A DNA stretch of 64,000 bases from Nonomuraea rubra (GCF_014207985.1 NZ_JACHMI010000001.1:7113001-7177000), one strand, 5' to 3'; positions 17,431 through 26,162 are shown, counted from the stretch's first letter. Notes: generated by a model not told the origin, from the letters alone. Numbers and translations are program-made.

Positions 17431-18488
17431 GTCATGCTCCTCTCGCTCTGTGCGACCTCGCGGCGCACGACGGGTGCCACCTCGGCGGCGAGCAGTTCGA
17501 TCGCTTCGAGGTGCTGCTTCTGCGGCATGCCGCCGAAGCCCATCTGGATGATGGCGCGGGTGATGCCGTACAGCTCGTGGTAGGTGAGCAGCTTGTCGAT
17601 GAGCTCCTGCGGGCTGCCGGCCAGCAGCCCGGCGCCGGGCGAGGACTGCGCGTCGAAGGCGGCCCGGGGCAGGCGGAGGCCGACGCCGCGCTGGTGGTTG
17701 TTGTCCATCATGCCCCTGGCGAAGTAGGGGTACATGGTGTCGCGGGCACCCTGGCTGGTACGCCCGACGAAGCCGTGCGCGTTGATGCTGATCGGCAGCG
17801 CGTACGTGTCGTGCCCGGCCTTGGCCGCGGCCGCCCGGTAGAGCTGGACGGTCTGCTCGTGGAAGGTGAGCGGGCCGAGCAGCAGGGCCAGGGCCATGGG
17901 CAGGCCGAGCTGTCCGGTGCTGATGGCCGAGGCGGCCGAGCCGCCGACGCCGACCCAGATCGGGATGGTGCCGCCGTCCGCGCGGGGCGCGATGTCGGCC
18001 TCGACCAGCGGCGCGCGGAAGCTCCCCGACCAGGTGAGCGGGTTCCGGTCACGGATCTGGAGCAGCAGGTCCAGCTTCTCGCGGAACAGGTCCGCGTAGT
18101 CCTTCAGGTCGTAGCCGAACAGCGGGAAGGACTCGGTGTAGGAGCCGCGGCCGGCGATGATCTCGGCACGGCCGGCGGACAGCAGGTCGATCGTGGCGAA
18201 CTGCTCCCACACCCGTACCGGGTCTTCCGAGCTGAGCACCGTGACGGAGCTGGTCAGCTTGATGCGCTCGGTCTTCTCCGCGGCGGCGGCCAGCAGGATC
18301 GCCGGGGCCGATCCGACGAAGTCGGTGCGGTGGTGCTCCCCCACGCCGAAGACGTCCAGGCCCGCCTGGTCGGCCACCTGCGCCTGCTCGATCGTCTCCC
18401 GGACACGCTGCCGCGGTGACGGCAGCGATCCGGTGACCGGATCCTCCGTCAGCTCGCCGAACGTCATGACGCCGATCTCGAATGGCAT
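17427..18488 (-). CDS. LLM-class flavin-dependent monooxygenase
   Basis: 353 residues from ATG 18488, with GAGAGGAAACG just ahead. The frame continues upstream to 18704 without a ribosome site. It has a luciferase-like TIM barrel: IGVMTFGELTEDP, AGLDVFGVGEHHRTDF (flavin-site His pair), IKLTSSVTVLSSEDPVRVWE, RAEIIAGRGSY. The family uses reduced FMN or F420. The coupled FMN reductase gene argues for FMN and for a two-component monooxygenase. The substrate is unknown. It is divergent from an epimerase-like gene, and the shared upstream region contains a 51-bp palindrome. Confidence 0.88.
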   Translation of the reverse strand: MPFEIGVMTFGELTEDPVTGSLPSPRQRVRETIEQAQVADQAGLDVFGVGEHHRTDFVGSAPAILLAAAAEKTERIKLTSSVTVLSSEDPVRVWEQFATIDLLSAGRAEIIAGRGSYTESFPLFGYDLKDYADLFREKLDLLLQIRDRNPLTWSGSFRAPLVEADIAPRADGGTIPIWVGVGGSAASAISTGQLGLPMALALLLGPLTFHEQTVQLYRAAAAKAGHDTYALPISINAHGFVGRTSQGARDTMYPYFARGMMDNNHQRGVGLRLPRAAFDAQSSPGAGLLAGSPQELIDKLLTYHELYGITRAIIQMGFGGMPQKQHLEAIELLAAEVAPVVRREVAQSERSMT

Positions 18489-18538
18489 GTCGTTTCCTCT
18501 CTGGCCGGCGGCACCGGGAGCCGGCCGATCGTGTGAAA

Positions 18539-18589
18539 CCTTCCTGCGCAAGCAATTATTCCGATCAGGTAATTGTCTGCGTAGCAAGG
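18539..18589. promoter_or_regulatory. 51-bp imperfect palindrome, candidate operator for the LLM and epimerase genes
   Basis: The inner arms CAATTA (18553-18558) and TAATTG (18570-18575) are perfect and 11 bp apart, the T-N11-A spacing of LysR-type sites. Symmetry extends outward: 18539-18557 and 18571-18589 match at 15 of 19 positions as inverted copies. It lies 51 bp upstream of the LLM start, in an otherwise empty 298-bp divergent gap. No regulator gene is adjacent. Confidence 0.6.
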
Positions 18590-18786
18590 TTTTTGGCTCC
18601 CCTGCCGGGCGCTGCCGCCAGGCACCGGCCCCGGTCACGCGTTCCCACCGTGAGACGCCTCGCTCGGGCAAGCACGGGTCGGCGGCTCTTTGCCGTTCCG
18701 GCAACGGAAGTTGAGCCTCCGCCCGGCGCCGATGACGATGACTCCGGCCGGCAGGTCACCTTGAACGCACCAGAAAGCAGGCACTG

Positions 18787-19716
18787 ATGCACGTCTTCGT
18801 CACCGGAGCGAGCGGCTACATCGGCGGAGCCGTCGCCACCCGCCTCCTTGAGGCAGGTCACATCGTCACCGGCCTCACCCGGGACGCGACCGCCGCGGGC
18901 ACCCTCGCCCGGCTGGGCGTCCAGCCGGTGGTGGGCGGCCTGGACGACGCGGACCTGCTCGCCGAGCACGCCCGCCGCGCCGACGCGGTCGTCAACGCGG
19001 CCGACAGCGACCACCGCGGAGCGGCGGAAACCCTCATCACCGCGCTGGCCGGGTCCGGCAAGCCGCTCGTCCACACCAGCGGCTCCAGCATCGTGGGCGT
19101 CGGCACCAGCGGCGAAGCCGACGAGACGATCTTCCAGGAGGACCTGCTCGACCCGGGCTCCACCTGGCAGCCCGGTCACCCCGTACGCCGGGCCCGCGTC
19201 GCCCTCGACCGCCTGGTCCTGGCCGCCGCGGAACAGGAAGTGCGCGCCACGGTCCTGTGCCACAGCCTGATCTACGGAGACGCACGCGGGCTCCCCCGCG
19301 ACAGCGTCCTGATCGCCGCGCTGGTGCGGCAGGCGCGGGCGAGCGGGGTGGTCCAGCACGTCGGCGCGGGACGCAACATCTGGTCCACCGTGCACCTCGA
19401 CGACGTCGCCGACCTGTACCTCCTCGCCCTGGAGAAGGCGGCTCCCGGTACGTTCTGCTTCGTCGAGAACGGCGAGGAGTCCTTCGCCGCGATCACCGAG
19501 GCCATCGCTCACCGCCTCGGTCTTCCAGGCCCGCGCCCCTGGGACCCCGACTCCGCCGGCAACGTCTGGCACCCGCAGTTCGCCATGCACGCCCTCGGCT
19601 CCAACAGCCGCGTCCGTGCCGTCCGCGCCCGCGACCAGCTCGGCTGGCGCCCCCGGCACCACTCGATCACCGGCTGGATCGCCGGCGCCGACCTCGACGG
19701 GGCGACCCGCCGATGA
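18787..19716 (+). CDS. NAD-dependent epimerase/dehydratase-type (extended SDR) protein
   Basis: 309 residues from ATG 18787. An N-terminal Rossmann fold with VFVTGASGYIGGAV is the extended-SDR cofactor loop. HTSGSSIVG and HPVRRARVALD occupy the positions of the catalytic Ser and the YxxxK helix; Arg-Arg replaces the usual Tyr context, so catalysis may be altered. The second half has VHLDDVADLYLLALE, typical of atypical NmrA/epimerase-like members that reduce or isomerise small molecules. It is divergent from the LLM/FMN-reductase pair and probably shares their operator. Confidence 0.8.
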   Translation: MHVFVTGASGYIGGAVATRLLEAGHIVTGLTRDATAAGTLARLGVQPVVGGLDDADLLAEHARRADAVVNAADSDHRGAAETLITALAGSGKPLVHTSGSSIVGVGTSGEADETIFQEDLLDPGSTWQPGHPVRRARVALDRLVLAAAEQEVRATVLCHSLIYGDARGLPRDSVLIAALVRQARASGVVQHVGAGRNIWSTVHLDDVADLYLLALEKAAPGTFCFVENGEESFAAITEAIAHRLGLPGPRPWDPDSAGNVWHPQFAMHALGSNSRVRAVRARDQLGWRPRHHSITGWIAGADLDGATRR

Positions 19717-19782
19717 GGCAGGAAGGTCGCGAGCGGGCCGTCTTGCGAGTGTCCGGTTGGTACGGTTCCCGCTGACGGAACG

Positions 19783-20100
19783 TCAGCTCGTGGCCTGCCG
19801 GAAGAACTCCTGGCGCTGGTCGGCTTGACGCCGGGGTAGCGGTGGTTGTCGAGCGGGTCGAGCTTGCCCTTCCCGGTAGCTGAAGGTGCCGGACTCCCAG
19901 TCGATCCAGATGTACCAGGGCTCGTTCAGCACCTCCAGGAAGGCGCCGATGAGGACCGGGGTGGAGGCCACCGGGCTCTGGCGGGTACGGTCGCCGGCCT
20001 TCCTGCGCAGGTCGACGAGGTCGTTGTCGCCGTAGTCGAGCCGGTCCCTGGCGAGGGAGAAGTCGGAGGGGATCCAGCACGGGACCCCATCGCCTGCTCG
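19783..20100 (-). pseudogene. Degenerate reading frame of unknown family in a 573-bp gap
   Basis: Protein-like text on the minus strand runs VPCWIPSDFSLARDRLDYG, then LVDLRRKAGDRT and VLIGAFLEVLNEPWYIWIDW, with few rare residues. It appears to slip frame near 19880 (GKGKLDPLDNHRYPGVKP in the next frame) and back before RQEFFRQATS and the stop. No in-frame start with a ribosome site is visible. I do not recognise the family. The rest of the 19717-20289 gap shows no gene; it holds a pair of CTAGGTGA repeats near 20130-20150. Confidence 0.4.
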
Positions 20101-20129
20101 GCGCCGGCAGGTCGCGGGGCCGAGTACGC

Positions 20130-20150
20130 CTAGGTGAGGTTTCTAGGTGA
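20130..20150. repeat. Direct repeat of CTAGGTGA
   Basis: CTAGGTGA occurs at 20130-20137 and 20143-20150, 13 bp apart, about 140 bp upstream of the dehydrogenase start. A third copy lies just after that gene, near 21329. The spacing suggests a bound regulator or remnants of an inserted sequence. Confidence 0.35.
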
Positions 20151-20289
20151 TGTTCACCGATGCGTCCGCGATGCGCGGGTGGCGAGCATGGATGCGTGTC
20201 CCGGGAGGGCCGCAGCACTCGAAGAAGCCCAGCGGGATGGGCCACGGCCGTCCGGCCCGCCGCTGAACCGATGGGGAGGGGTTTCGCCG

Positions 20290-21306
20290 ATGACGAAGCT
20301 GATGAAGGCGGTTGTCGTGCCTGCTGTGAAGGCCGCTTGGGAGGTGCGGCAGCGGCCGGTGCCGGAGCCGGGGCCGGGTGAGGTGCTGGTGCGCGTGCAC
20401 GCGTGCGGCATCTGCGGCACCGACCTGTGGATGGCGCACGGGGTCCTGTCGTTCCGGGAGTTTCCGCTGCTGATGGGGCACGAGGGCGTCGGTGAGGTGG
20501 TGGCGCTCGGCGCGGGCGTCACCGAGCGGAAGATCGGCGACCGCGTCGGGCTGCCGATGATGCAGAAGCGCTGCGGCGCCTGCGGCTTCTGCCGCGAGGA
20601 GCACCCGGACAGCTTCGTCACCGCCGGCAACTGCGCCGGCCCGACGCTGACCGGCGTCAACGTCGACGGCGCCCTGGCCGAGTACGCGGTCGCCGGCGTC
20701 GGGGGGACGGTCCTGCTCCCGAACGGGATCTCCTACGAGGATGCCGCGCCCACGGTGTGCGCCGGCTACACGACGTGGGCCGGCATCCGCCGGGCCGACG
20801 CCAGGCCGGGGGCCCGGGTCGCCGTCGTCGGTCTCGGCGGGATCGGCCACTTCGCGATCCAGTTCGCCAGGGCCGCCGGCTACCACGTCATCGCGGTGAC
20901 CCGCCCCGGCAAGCACGAGCTCGCCCGCGAGCTCGGCGCCGCCGACGTCGTCACCGACGGTGCGGTGCTCAAGGAGATCGGTGGTGCCGACGTCGTGCTG
21001 CACACCAGCAGCTCGCACGCCGCCGCCATCGACGCGATGACCGGCCTGCGGCCCTGGGGCAAGCTCGTGCTGATGGGCCTGTCCGAGGACGAGATGATCC
21101 TGCCCGCGCTGTCGCTGACGACACACAGCCACCAGATCATCGGCTCGGCGCACAACGGCCTGGAGTACCTCGCCGAAGCCCTCGACATCGTGGCGCGCGG
21201 CCAGGTCAGGCCGATGATCGAGCTGTTCCCGCTGGAACGCGCCGACGAGGCGTACCGGAAGGTCGCCGACGGCGAGGTGCGCTTCAAGGCCGTCATCACG
21301 CTCTGA
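20290..21306 (+). CDS. Zinc-dependent alcohol dehydrogenase (MDR family)
   Basis: 338 residues. ATG 20290 follows GGGAGGGG at 20273-20280. The frame continues upstream to 20134 but that part is not homologous-looking. Catalytic zinc ligands are probably Cys42 (CGICGTD) and His64 (GHEG). A structural zinc lobe, CGACGFC and a later Cys in TAGNC, follows. The nucleotide fold VAVVGLGGIGHFAIQFA is NAD(P)-type, and THSHQIIGSAHNG is the usual late signature. It oxidises alcohols or reduces aldehydes; substrate unknown. It stands between pseudogene fragments on both sides. Confidence 0.9.
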   Translation: MTKLMKAVVVPAVKAAWEVRQRPVPEPGPGEVLVRVHACGICGTDLWMAHGVLSFREFPLLMGHEGVGEVVALGAGVTERKIGDRVGLPMMQKRCGACGFCREEHPDSFVTAGNCAGPTLTGVNVDGALAEYAVAGVGGTVLLPNGISYEDAAPTVCAGYTTWAGIRRADARPGARVAVVGLGGIGHFAIQFARAAGYHVIAVTRPGKHELARELGAADVVTDGAVLKEIGGADVVLHTSSSHAAAIDAMTGLRPWGKLVLMGLSEDEMILPALSLTTHSHQIIGSAHNGLEYLAEALDIVARGQVRPMIELFPLERADEAYRKVADGEVRFKAVITL

Positions 21307-21436
21307 CCAGCCTGGGTGCGCTGCTCCTAGGTGAACCGTGCCCTGCCGGAGATCCACGAGGTGCGCCACTGTTGACGGCATCGCGAATTTCACCGGGAGC
21401 AGCCATGAACACGAAGAACGACCTCGAAACCCGGCT

Positions 21437-21831
21437 ATGGAGCACAGCAACCTGGCGTTGCCCGAGCTCATCGAGGCGGCCGTCCGCGCCGGCGAACCGG
21501 AGCGCGCGGCCGCCGCCGGGACGCCCGCGAGCAGCTCGGCACCGCTCACGAGCTGCTGTCCGGCATGGGCCTGGAGGCGTTCGCTGAGCGGGCCGCCCGC
21601 GAGCTGCGCGCCATCGGCGAGCAGCCGCGCAAGCGGGCGGCGCAGCCCGCCGATGCCCTGACGGCCCAGGAGTTGCGCATCGCGCGGCTCGTGGCCACCG
21701 GGGCGACCTCCAGAGAGGTCGCGGCGCAGCTCTTCCTGAGCCCGCGCACCATCGACGCACATCTGCGCAGCATCTTCGGCAAGCTGGGCATCACGTCCCG
21801 CCGGCAGCTCAGGAACCTGCACCTCCCCTGA
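21437..21831 (+). pseudogene. Remnant of a LuxR/AAA-type transcriptional regulator
   Basis: From ATG 21437 the text LALPELIEAAVRAGEPERAA matches the late TPR region of the large LuxR regulators elsewhere in this window. A deletion and frameshift follow. Another frame then carries DAREQLGTAHELLSGMGLEA and a complete LuxR helix-turn-helix (LTAQELRIARLVATGATSRE to ITSRRQLRNL), stopping at 21831. The whole ATPase half is missing. ATG 21565 could still make an 88-residue DNA-binding stub. Compare the intact genes at 41408 and 52018. Confidence 0.8.
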
Positions 21832-21861
21832 GCGCACACCATGACTGAGAGGCCGCACTCA

Positions 21862-22406
21862 TCACCGCAGGACGAGCAGTGGCTGGTCGTGGGTGGTGTG
21901 CAGCCGCCACAGTTCCTGGGCCACCTTGTCCGGTTCGTGGCGGGCGCCGGGTCCGATGGGGCCGACGATCGTGACCTGTGCGACGTGTACGCCGCCGCCG
22001 GCGAGTGTGTCGTGGAGCATGCACGCGCAGGCCGATTCGGCGGCGTAGGCGATTCCCGACACCGCGCGGTCGCGGTGCGGTTCGACGGCGGCGCCGCCGG
22101 TGGTGAACAGCAGGGTGCCGTGCCTCTGGTGGCGCATGTCCGGCACGACCGGGCGGACGACCGCCGCCGCGGCCACGACGTTCAGTGCCAGTGCGCTCGC
22201 GACGTCCGACGGCGTGGTGTCGAGGACGGGCCTGATCGCCGCGAGGTTAGGGCGCGGGCTGAAGTGCACGACCTCGATCGGACCAGGCTTTCGGCGCCGC
22301 GCGCGATCAGCCCGACCGGATGCCCCTCGCGGCCGGACCGGCGGGCCGCCGCGCCCCCCAGGCCGGGAGCGGCGCCGGCCACGACGAACGCGCCCACACC
22401 GCTCAC
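21862..22406 (-). pseudogene. Broken SDR-family oxidoreductase
   Basis: The N-terminal part (VGAFVVAGAAPGLGGAAA, a Rossmann loop, then GLIARGAESL) is in one frame from 22406. The remainder (from FSPRPNLAAIRPVLD to the stop at 21862) is in another, and the sequence between strands 2 and 4 is missing. The NNAG segment and much of the cofactor domain are gone, so it is inactive. Its first codon overlaps the stop of the intact SDR at 22403, suggesting a former two-gene operon. Confidence 0.75.
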
Positions 22407-23257
22407 CTCTCCCCCAGGTCCACGCTCGTGGTCAGCGCCTCGTTCGCGTCGATCTCGCCTCGCATCCGTTCCAGGCGGGCGCGCGCTCCGGCGAGCGCGT
22501 CAGAACCGAGCAGCAGCCGCAGCGGCGGCATCCCGGTGTCCACGGCCGCGGCGATGGCCGCGGCCGCCCGGGCCGGGTCGCCGGGCTGGCGGCCGGACAC
22601 GGCGAGCGTGGCTTCACGGCGCTTGCCGGCGGTCTGCTCGTAGTCGTCCAGGCGGATCGGGGACTGCCGCATCGACGCCCCGGCCCACCGGGTACGCAGG
22701 CCGCCGGGCTCCGCGATCGTCACCGCGATGCCGAGCGGCGCGAGCTCCGCGGCCAGTGACTCCGACAGTCCTTCCAGCGCGAACTTCGTGGCGTGGTAGT
22801 AGCCGGTGGCGGCGAAGGCGGCCAGGCCACCGAAGGAGGAGACGTTGACGATGCGCCCCGAGCGGCGGGCCCGCATGCCGGGCAGCACGGCCTTGAGTAC
22901 CGTCACCACACCGTGCACGTTGGTGTCGAACAGGGCACGTACCGCGGCCTCCTCGCCCTCTTCGACGGCGGCCAGGTACCCGTATCCGGCGTTGTTGACC
23001 AGCACGTCGATGCGACCGAACGCCTGCTCGCACGCCTGGACCGCCGCGGCGACCGACGCGGGGTCGGTGACGTCGAGCTGCAGAGCCAGCGCACGGTCAC
23101 CGTACCTGCCTGCGAGGCCGGTCACGGCCGCGCGGTCGCGGGCGGTGACGGCTACTCGGTCGCCCCGCTCCAGCGCGTGCTGGGCCAGGGCGCGGCCCAG
23201 GCCGCTGGAGCATCCGGTGATCAGCCATACGGGCGATTCATTGGTTTCGTTCGGCAT
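22403..23257 (-). CDS. SDR-family oxidoreductase
   Basis: 284 residues from ATG 23257. The frame extends to 23293, but that region reads as non-coding. Classical SDR: WLITGCSSGLGRAL, LDVTDPASV, NNAGYGYL, SSFGG (catalytic Ser), YYHATK (Tyr/Lys), and EPGGLRTRW after the active site. It is close in architecture to the pair at 3718-5436. It is divergent from an XRE/MmyB-type regulator 123 bp away; such regulators often control the adjacent SDR gene. Confidence 0.9.
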   Translation of the reverse strand: MPNETNESPVWLITGCSSGLGRALAQHALERGDRVAVTARDRAAVTGLAGRYGDRALALQLDVTDPASVAAAVQACEQAFGRIDVLVNNAGYGYLAAVEEGEEAAVRALFDTNVHGVVTVLKAVLPGMRARRSGRIVNVSSFGGLAAFAATGYYHATKFALEGLSESLAAELAPLGIAVTIAEPGGLRTRWAGASMRQSPIRLDDYEQTAGKRREATLAVSGRQPGDPARAAAAIAAAVDTGMPPLRLLLGSDALAGARARLERMRGEIDANEALTTSVDLGER

Positions 23258-23380
23258 GCGTCCATGACAACAGCGCGCCGGCGCACGTGCCACGCCCCCT
23301 TGAGGGTGGCCCTCACAGGGTCAGTTCGGCGGGTGACACGAATGCGGCCGGGCCTGTGAGCAGCGGTAGGCTCGATCAGC

Positions 23381-24187
23381 ATGGCAGGTGACGACAACCG
23401 GCTCGGTTCCTTCCTGCGCAGTCGGCGGGAGAAGATCGACGCCGCCTCCGCCGGTGTCATCGACAACACGCGACGGCGGGTCAAGGGGCTGCGCCGCGAG
23501 GAGCTGGCGCTGCTCGCCGGGCTCAGCCCCTCCTACTACATCCGGCTGGAGCAGGGTCGCGACCGCAATCCCTCCCGGGAGATCCTCGAAGCCCTGGCCC
23601 GCGTGCTGCGCCTGGACGACACCGAGCGGGCCTACCTGTGGTCCGTGGCGATGCCGCCCCTGGCACCGGCCGGCGACGACAGCGATCCTGCCCACGCTGT
23701 GCGGCCAGGGGTGCTGCACCTGCTGGAGCGATGGCGTGACCTGCCCGCGTTCGTCGTCAGCCCCAGCCGCGACGTGCTGGCCGGCACCACGCTCGCGGCC
23801 CGGGTCAACCCGGCCTGGAGCCCGGGGCACAACCTGATCGAGTTCGCCTTCCTCGACCCGCGCGCACGAACGGTCTATCCCGATCGGGAGGAGATCCTCC
23901 TGCAAGCCGTCGCAGGTCTGCGCGCCACCGCGGCCACGCGCCGCTCAGAGCTCGACGGTTTCGTGGCGAGCATGCGCGAGCGCAGCGAAACGTTCCGTGC
24001 GCTGTGGGACTCCCACGACGTGTACGAGCGCGTGGTGGGTGAGAAACGGCTCGCCGTTGACGGCCTCGGCATCCTCCGCCTCAGTTTCGAGACGTTCGCG
24101 CTCGCCGGGTCCGAGGGTCACGTCCTGTACGTGTACTTCCCCCGGCCCGGCAGCACGGACGACGAAGCGCTGCGCGACCTCACCTGA
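23381..24187 (+). CDS. XRE-family regulator with MmyB-like ligand-binding domain
   Basis: 268 residues. The N-terminal helix-turn-helix (FLRSRREKIDAASAG, then VKGLRREELALLAGLSPSYY and IRLEQGR) is the XRE fold of the MmyB group. From about residue 105 a PAS-like ligand-binding domain follows (AFVVSPSRDVLAGTTLAARV and the FRALWDSHDVYER segment). Such proteins are one-component regulators, often divergent from a dehydrogenase gene, as here with the SDR at 22403. It ends 30 bp before a convergent SDR. Confidence 0.9.
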   Translation: MAGDDNRLGSFLRSRREKIDAASAGVIDNTRRRVKGLRREELALLAGLSPSYYIRLEQGRDRNPSREILEALARVLRLDDTERAYLWSVAMPPLAPAGDDSDPAHAVRPGVLHLLERWRDLPAFVVSPSRDVLAGTTLAARVNPAWSPGHNLIEFAFLDPRARTVYPDREEILLQAVAGLRATAATRRSELDGFVASMRERSETFRALWDSHDVYERVVGEKRLAVDGLGILRLSFETFALAGSEGHVLYVYFPRPGSTDDEALRDLT

Positions 24188-24217
24188 GAAGGCCGCCGCA
24201 GGCGAGGAGCGGCGTGG

Positions 24218-24910
24218 TCAGGCGGGCTGGCCGATGGGCCGGACGGTCAGGGTGTTGAGGTCGACGCCTGCCGGCTGGTCGAGGGCGAAGCAGATGGCCT
24301 CGGCGATGGGCTGGGGAGGCAGGGCGAAGGGGGGAACGCCGGCGCCTTGCCAGAAGGGTGTGTCGATCATGCCGGGGTTGACAAGAGTGACGCCGATGCC
24401 GCGGGTCGTGGCGTGCAGGCGCAGGTTCTCGGCCAGTCCGGTCGTGGCCCACTTGGTGGCCGAGTAGAGATTGCCGGGAGAGTTCTTCAGCCCGGCGACG
24501 CTGCCGATGAGCACCAGCCGTCCGCCAGTGGCCTCAAGATGGGGCAGGGCGGCATGGGCCAGCAGGGCGGGGCCGAGGACGTTGGTGAGGACCATGGGCG
24601 GCCACAGTGCGGGGTCGCCGGCCCCGATGGAGTCACCGGACATGAATCCGGCGTTGGCCACCGCCGCGTCCAGGGCACCGAAACGCTCCACGGTGCGGGT
24701 CACGACCGACTCGGTGGCCTGCCAGTCCGCCGCGTCCGCGACCAGGCCCAGCAGCCGGTCGGGGTGGCCGGCCTCGTCGAGGAAGGTCTTCAGCTTGCTC
24801 TCGTCGCGGCCGGTGACCGCCACACGGTGGCCGCGGTCGAGGAGCAACCGCGCGGTGTACGCGCCGATACCACTGGTCGCGCCGGTGATCAGTACGGTCT
24901 TGCTGGCCAT
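24218..24910 (-). CDS. SDR-family oxidoreductase
   Basis: 230 residues. I chose ATG 24910 because CAGGAG lies seven bases before it; the upstream ATG 24916 sits directly against that site. Motifs are VLITGATSGIGAYTA, DAADW, NAGFM, LIGSVAG (catalytic Ser region), YSATKWA (Tyr/Lys) and VNPGMIDTPF. It converges on the XRE gene with a 30-bp gap. The 147 bp between its start and the SnoaL-like gene show nothing further. Substrate unknown. Confidence 0.9.
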   Translation of the reverse strand: MASKTVLITGATSGIGAYTARLLLDRGHRVAVTGRDESKLKTFLDEAGHPDRLLGLVADAADWQATESVVTRTVERFGALDAAVANAGFMSGDSIGAGDPALWPPMVLTNVLGPALLAHAALPHLEATGGRLVLIGSVAGLKNSPGNLYSATKWATTGLAENLRLHATTRGIGVTLVNPGMIDTPFWQGAGVPPFALPPQPIAEAICFALDQPAGVDLNTLTVRPIGQPA

Positions 24911-25057
24911 GGTCATGCTCCTGACATGTGGATGAGGGACGGCGGCCCGCGAGTGCCGCTCAGGTCCGCCGATCCCATGAAACCGGCGCCGTCAGAGGCG
25001 AGCCAGGTCGCGTTTCTCGGGGGTACAAGCACAACCTCCCTCTCGCCGGCCCATCAG

Positions 25058-25492
25058 CTAGGCGCCTGTCAGCTGTGCGCAGAGGGCGTCGAGTGTGTTC
25101 GTGGCGCGAGCGAGCGCGAGCTGGTCGATGTAGTCCCGCGACTCGATGATCAACCCGTCGCGGATCCGGAAGACGATGATGCCCGGCACGGCCCAGCCCC
25201 CGTCGCCGCGGTAGGTGAACTCGCCGATGACCACCTCCGGGTCGGCAGTGTGATGGACGCGTACATCCTCAACGCGAAAGCCTGCCAGGCCGGCCGTCCC
25301 GGCCGCGGCGAAGTGCTGCCGGAGTGCTTCGCGGCTGAGCATCGGGGTGTCGCCGAGCGGGGCCATCGGGTGCCGCACGTCGGTTTCTTCGGCGTAGAAC
25401 GCGGCCAGCTTGTCGACCTGGTCGCGATCACCGTTCTGCAGCCGGCAGGCGGCGTCGAGCAGGGCACGGAATGTGGCTTCGGGGGTTCGCAT
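25058..25492 (-). CDS. SnoaL-like/NTF2-fold protein
   Basis: 144 residues. ATG 25492 is chosen because AGAAGG lies nine bases upstream; the in-frame ATG at 25501 touches that site. The fold is a single NTF2-like cone: ALLDAACRLQNGDRDQVDKL, VRHPMAPLGDTPMLS, VHHTADPEVVIGEFTYRGD and IIVFRIRDGLIIESRDY. Members are small polyketide-type cyclases, isomerases or ligand binders. It is divergent from a TetR gene across a strong palindrome, so it is probably that regulator's target. Confidence 0.85.
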   Translation of the reverse strand: MRTPEATFRALLDAACRLQNGDRDQVDKLAAFYAEETDVRHPMAPLGDTPMLSREALRQHFAAAGTAGLAGFRVEDVRVHHTADPEVVIGEFTYRGDGGWAVPGIIVFRIRDGLIIESRDYIDQLALARATNTLDALCAQLTGA

Positions 25493-25510
25493 CGCGACCA
25501 TCCTTCTAAG

Positions 25511-25548
25511 CGGAGTCTTAACTCCGAATATACGGAGCAAAGACTCCG
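25511..25548. promoter_or_regulatory. 38-bp double palindrome, probable TetR operator
   Basis: The halves 25511-25529 and 25530-25548 are inverted copies matching at 16 of 19 positions. Each contains CGGAG and ACTCCG-type modules, with AATATA in the centre. It lies in the 118-bp gap between the divergent SnoaL-like and TetR genes, next to the SnoaL-like start, and would cover its promoter. Confidence 0.8.
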
Positions 25549-25610
25549 GATAGCAAGAGTTGATCACCGGAGCCTGCGGGAGCAGGGCTGCCAGGTGGGA
25601 AGATGGTGGG

Positions 25611-26162
25611 ATGCGGAGCGACGCGCGGGCGAATCGGGACCGGGTCCTGGCCGCGGCCGAAGAGGTCTTCGGCGAGTCCGGCAACGCCGGCTCGACCGAG
25701 GAGGTCGCGCGCCGGGCCGGCGTCGGAATCGGCACCGTCTTCCGGCACTTCCCGACCAAGCAGGCGCTGGTCCAGGCCACGATCGTCCGGCACTTCACCC
25801 TGCTCGCCGAAACAGCGCGGGCGCGGGGCGAGGGCGGCGAGGCCGGGGCGGCGTTCCGGGAGACGTTCCGGGAGATGGTCTCAGGCGCTCCGGCCAAGCT
25901 CGCGCTCGTCGCGTTGCTGGAGGAGCCCGCCGACTCGACCGGCTCGGCTGACGAGGTGGAGGCCGCGGCCACCATGGTGCGCGAAGCCGTCGAGGAGTTG
26001 CTCTCCCGCGGCCGGCAAGCCGGTGAGGTGCGCGCGGACGCGACGGTGGATGAGGTCTACATGCTGATCAGAGCGCTGGCCAACGCCCGGGGCGACCGGG
26101 CCGTCGTGGACAGAGCGGTCGACATCGTGCTGGACGGCCTGTCCCCGCGGCGTTCCGAGTAG
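25611..26162 (+). CDS. TetR-family transcriptional regulator
   Basis: 183 residues from ATG 25611, after GGTGGGA. The helix-turn-helix reads AEEVFGESGNAGSTEEVARR, then AGVGIGTVFRHFPTKQALVQA. The C-terminal helices resemble regulators with a SbtR-like effector domain. It is divergent from the SnoaL-like gene over the 38-bp palindrome and is inferred to repress both. The 213 bp after its stop hold no gene I can support. Confidence 0.9.
   Translation: MRSDARANRDRVLAAAEEVFGESGNAGSTEEVARRAGVGIGTVFRHFPTKQALVQATIVRHFTLLAETARARGEGGEAGAAFRETFREMVSGAPAKLALVALLEEPADSTGSADEVEAAATMVREAVEELLSRGRQAGEVRADATVDEVYMLIRALANARGDRAVVDRAVDIVLDGLSPRRSE

Noticed and set aside
19846..20133. Plus-strand frame of 95 residues before the dehydrogenase
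   Set aside because: It is antisense to the more protein-like degenerate frame, has no ribosome site and no recognisable fold.
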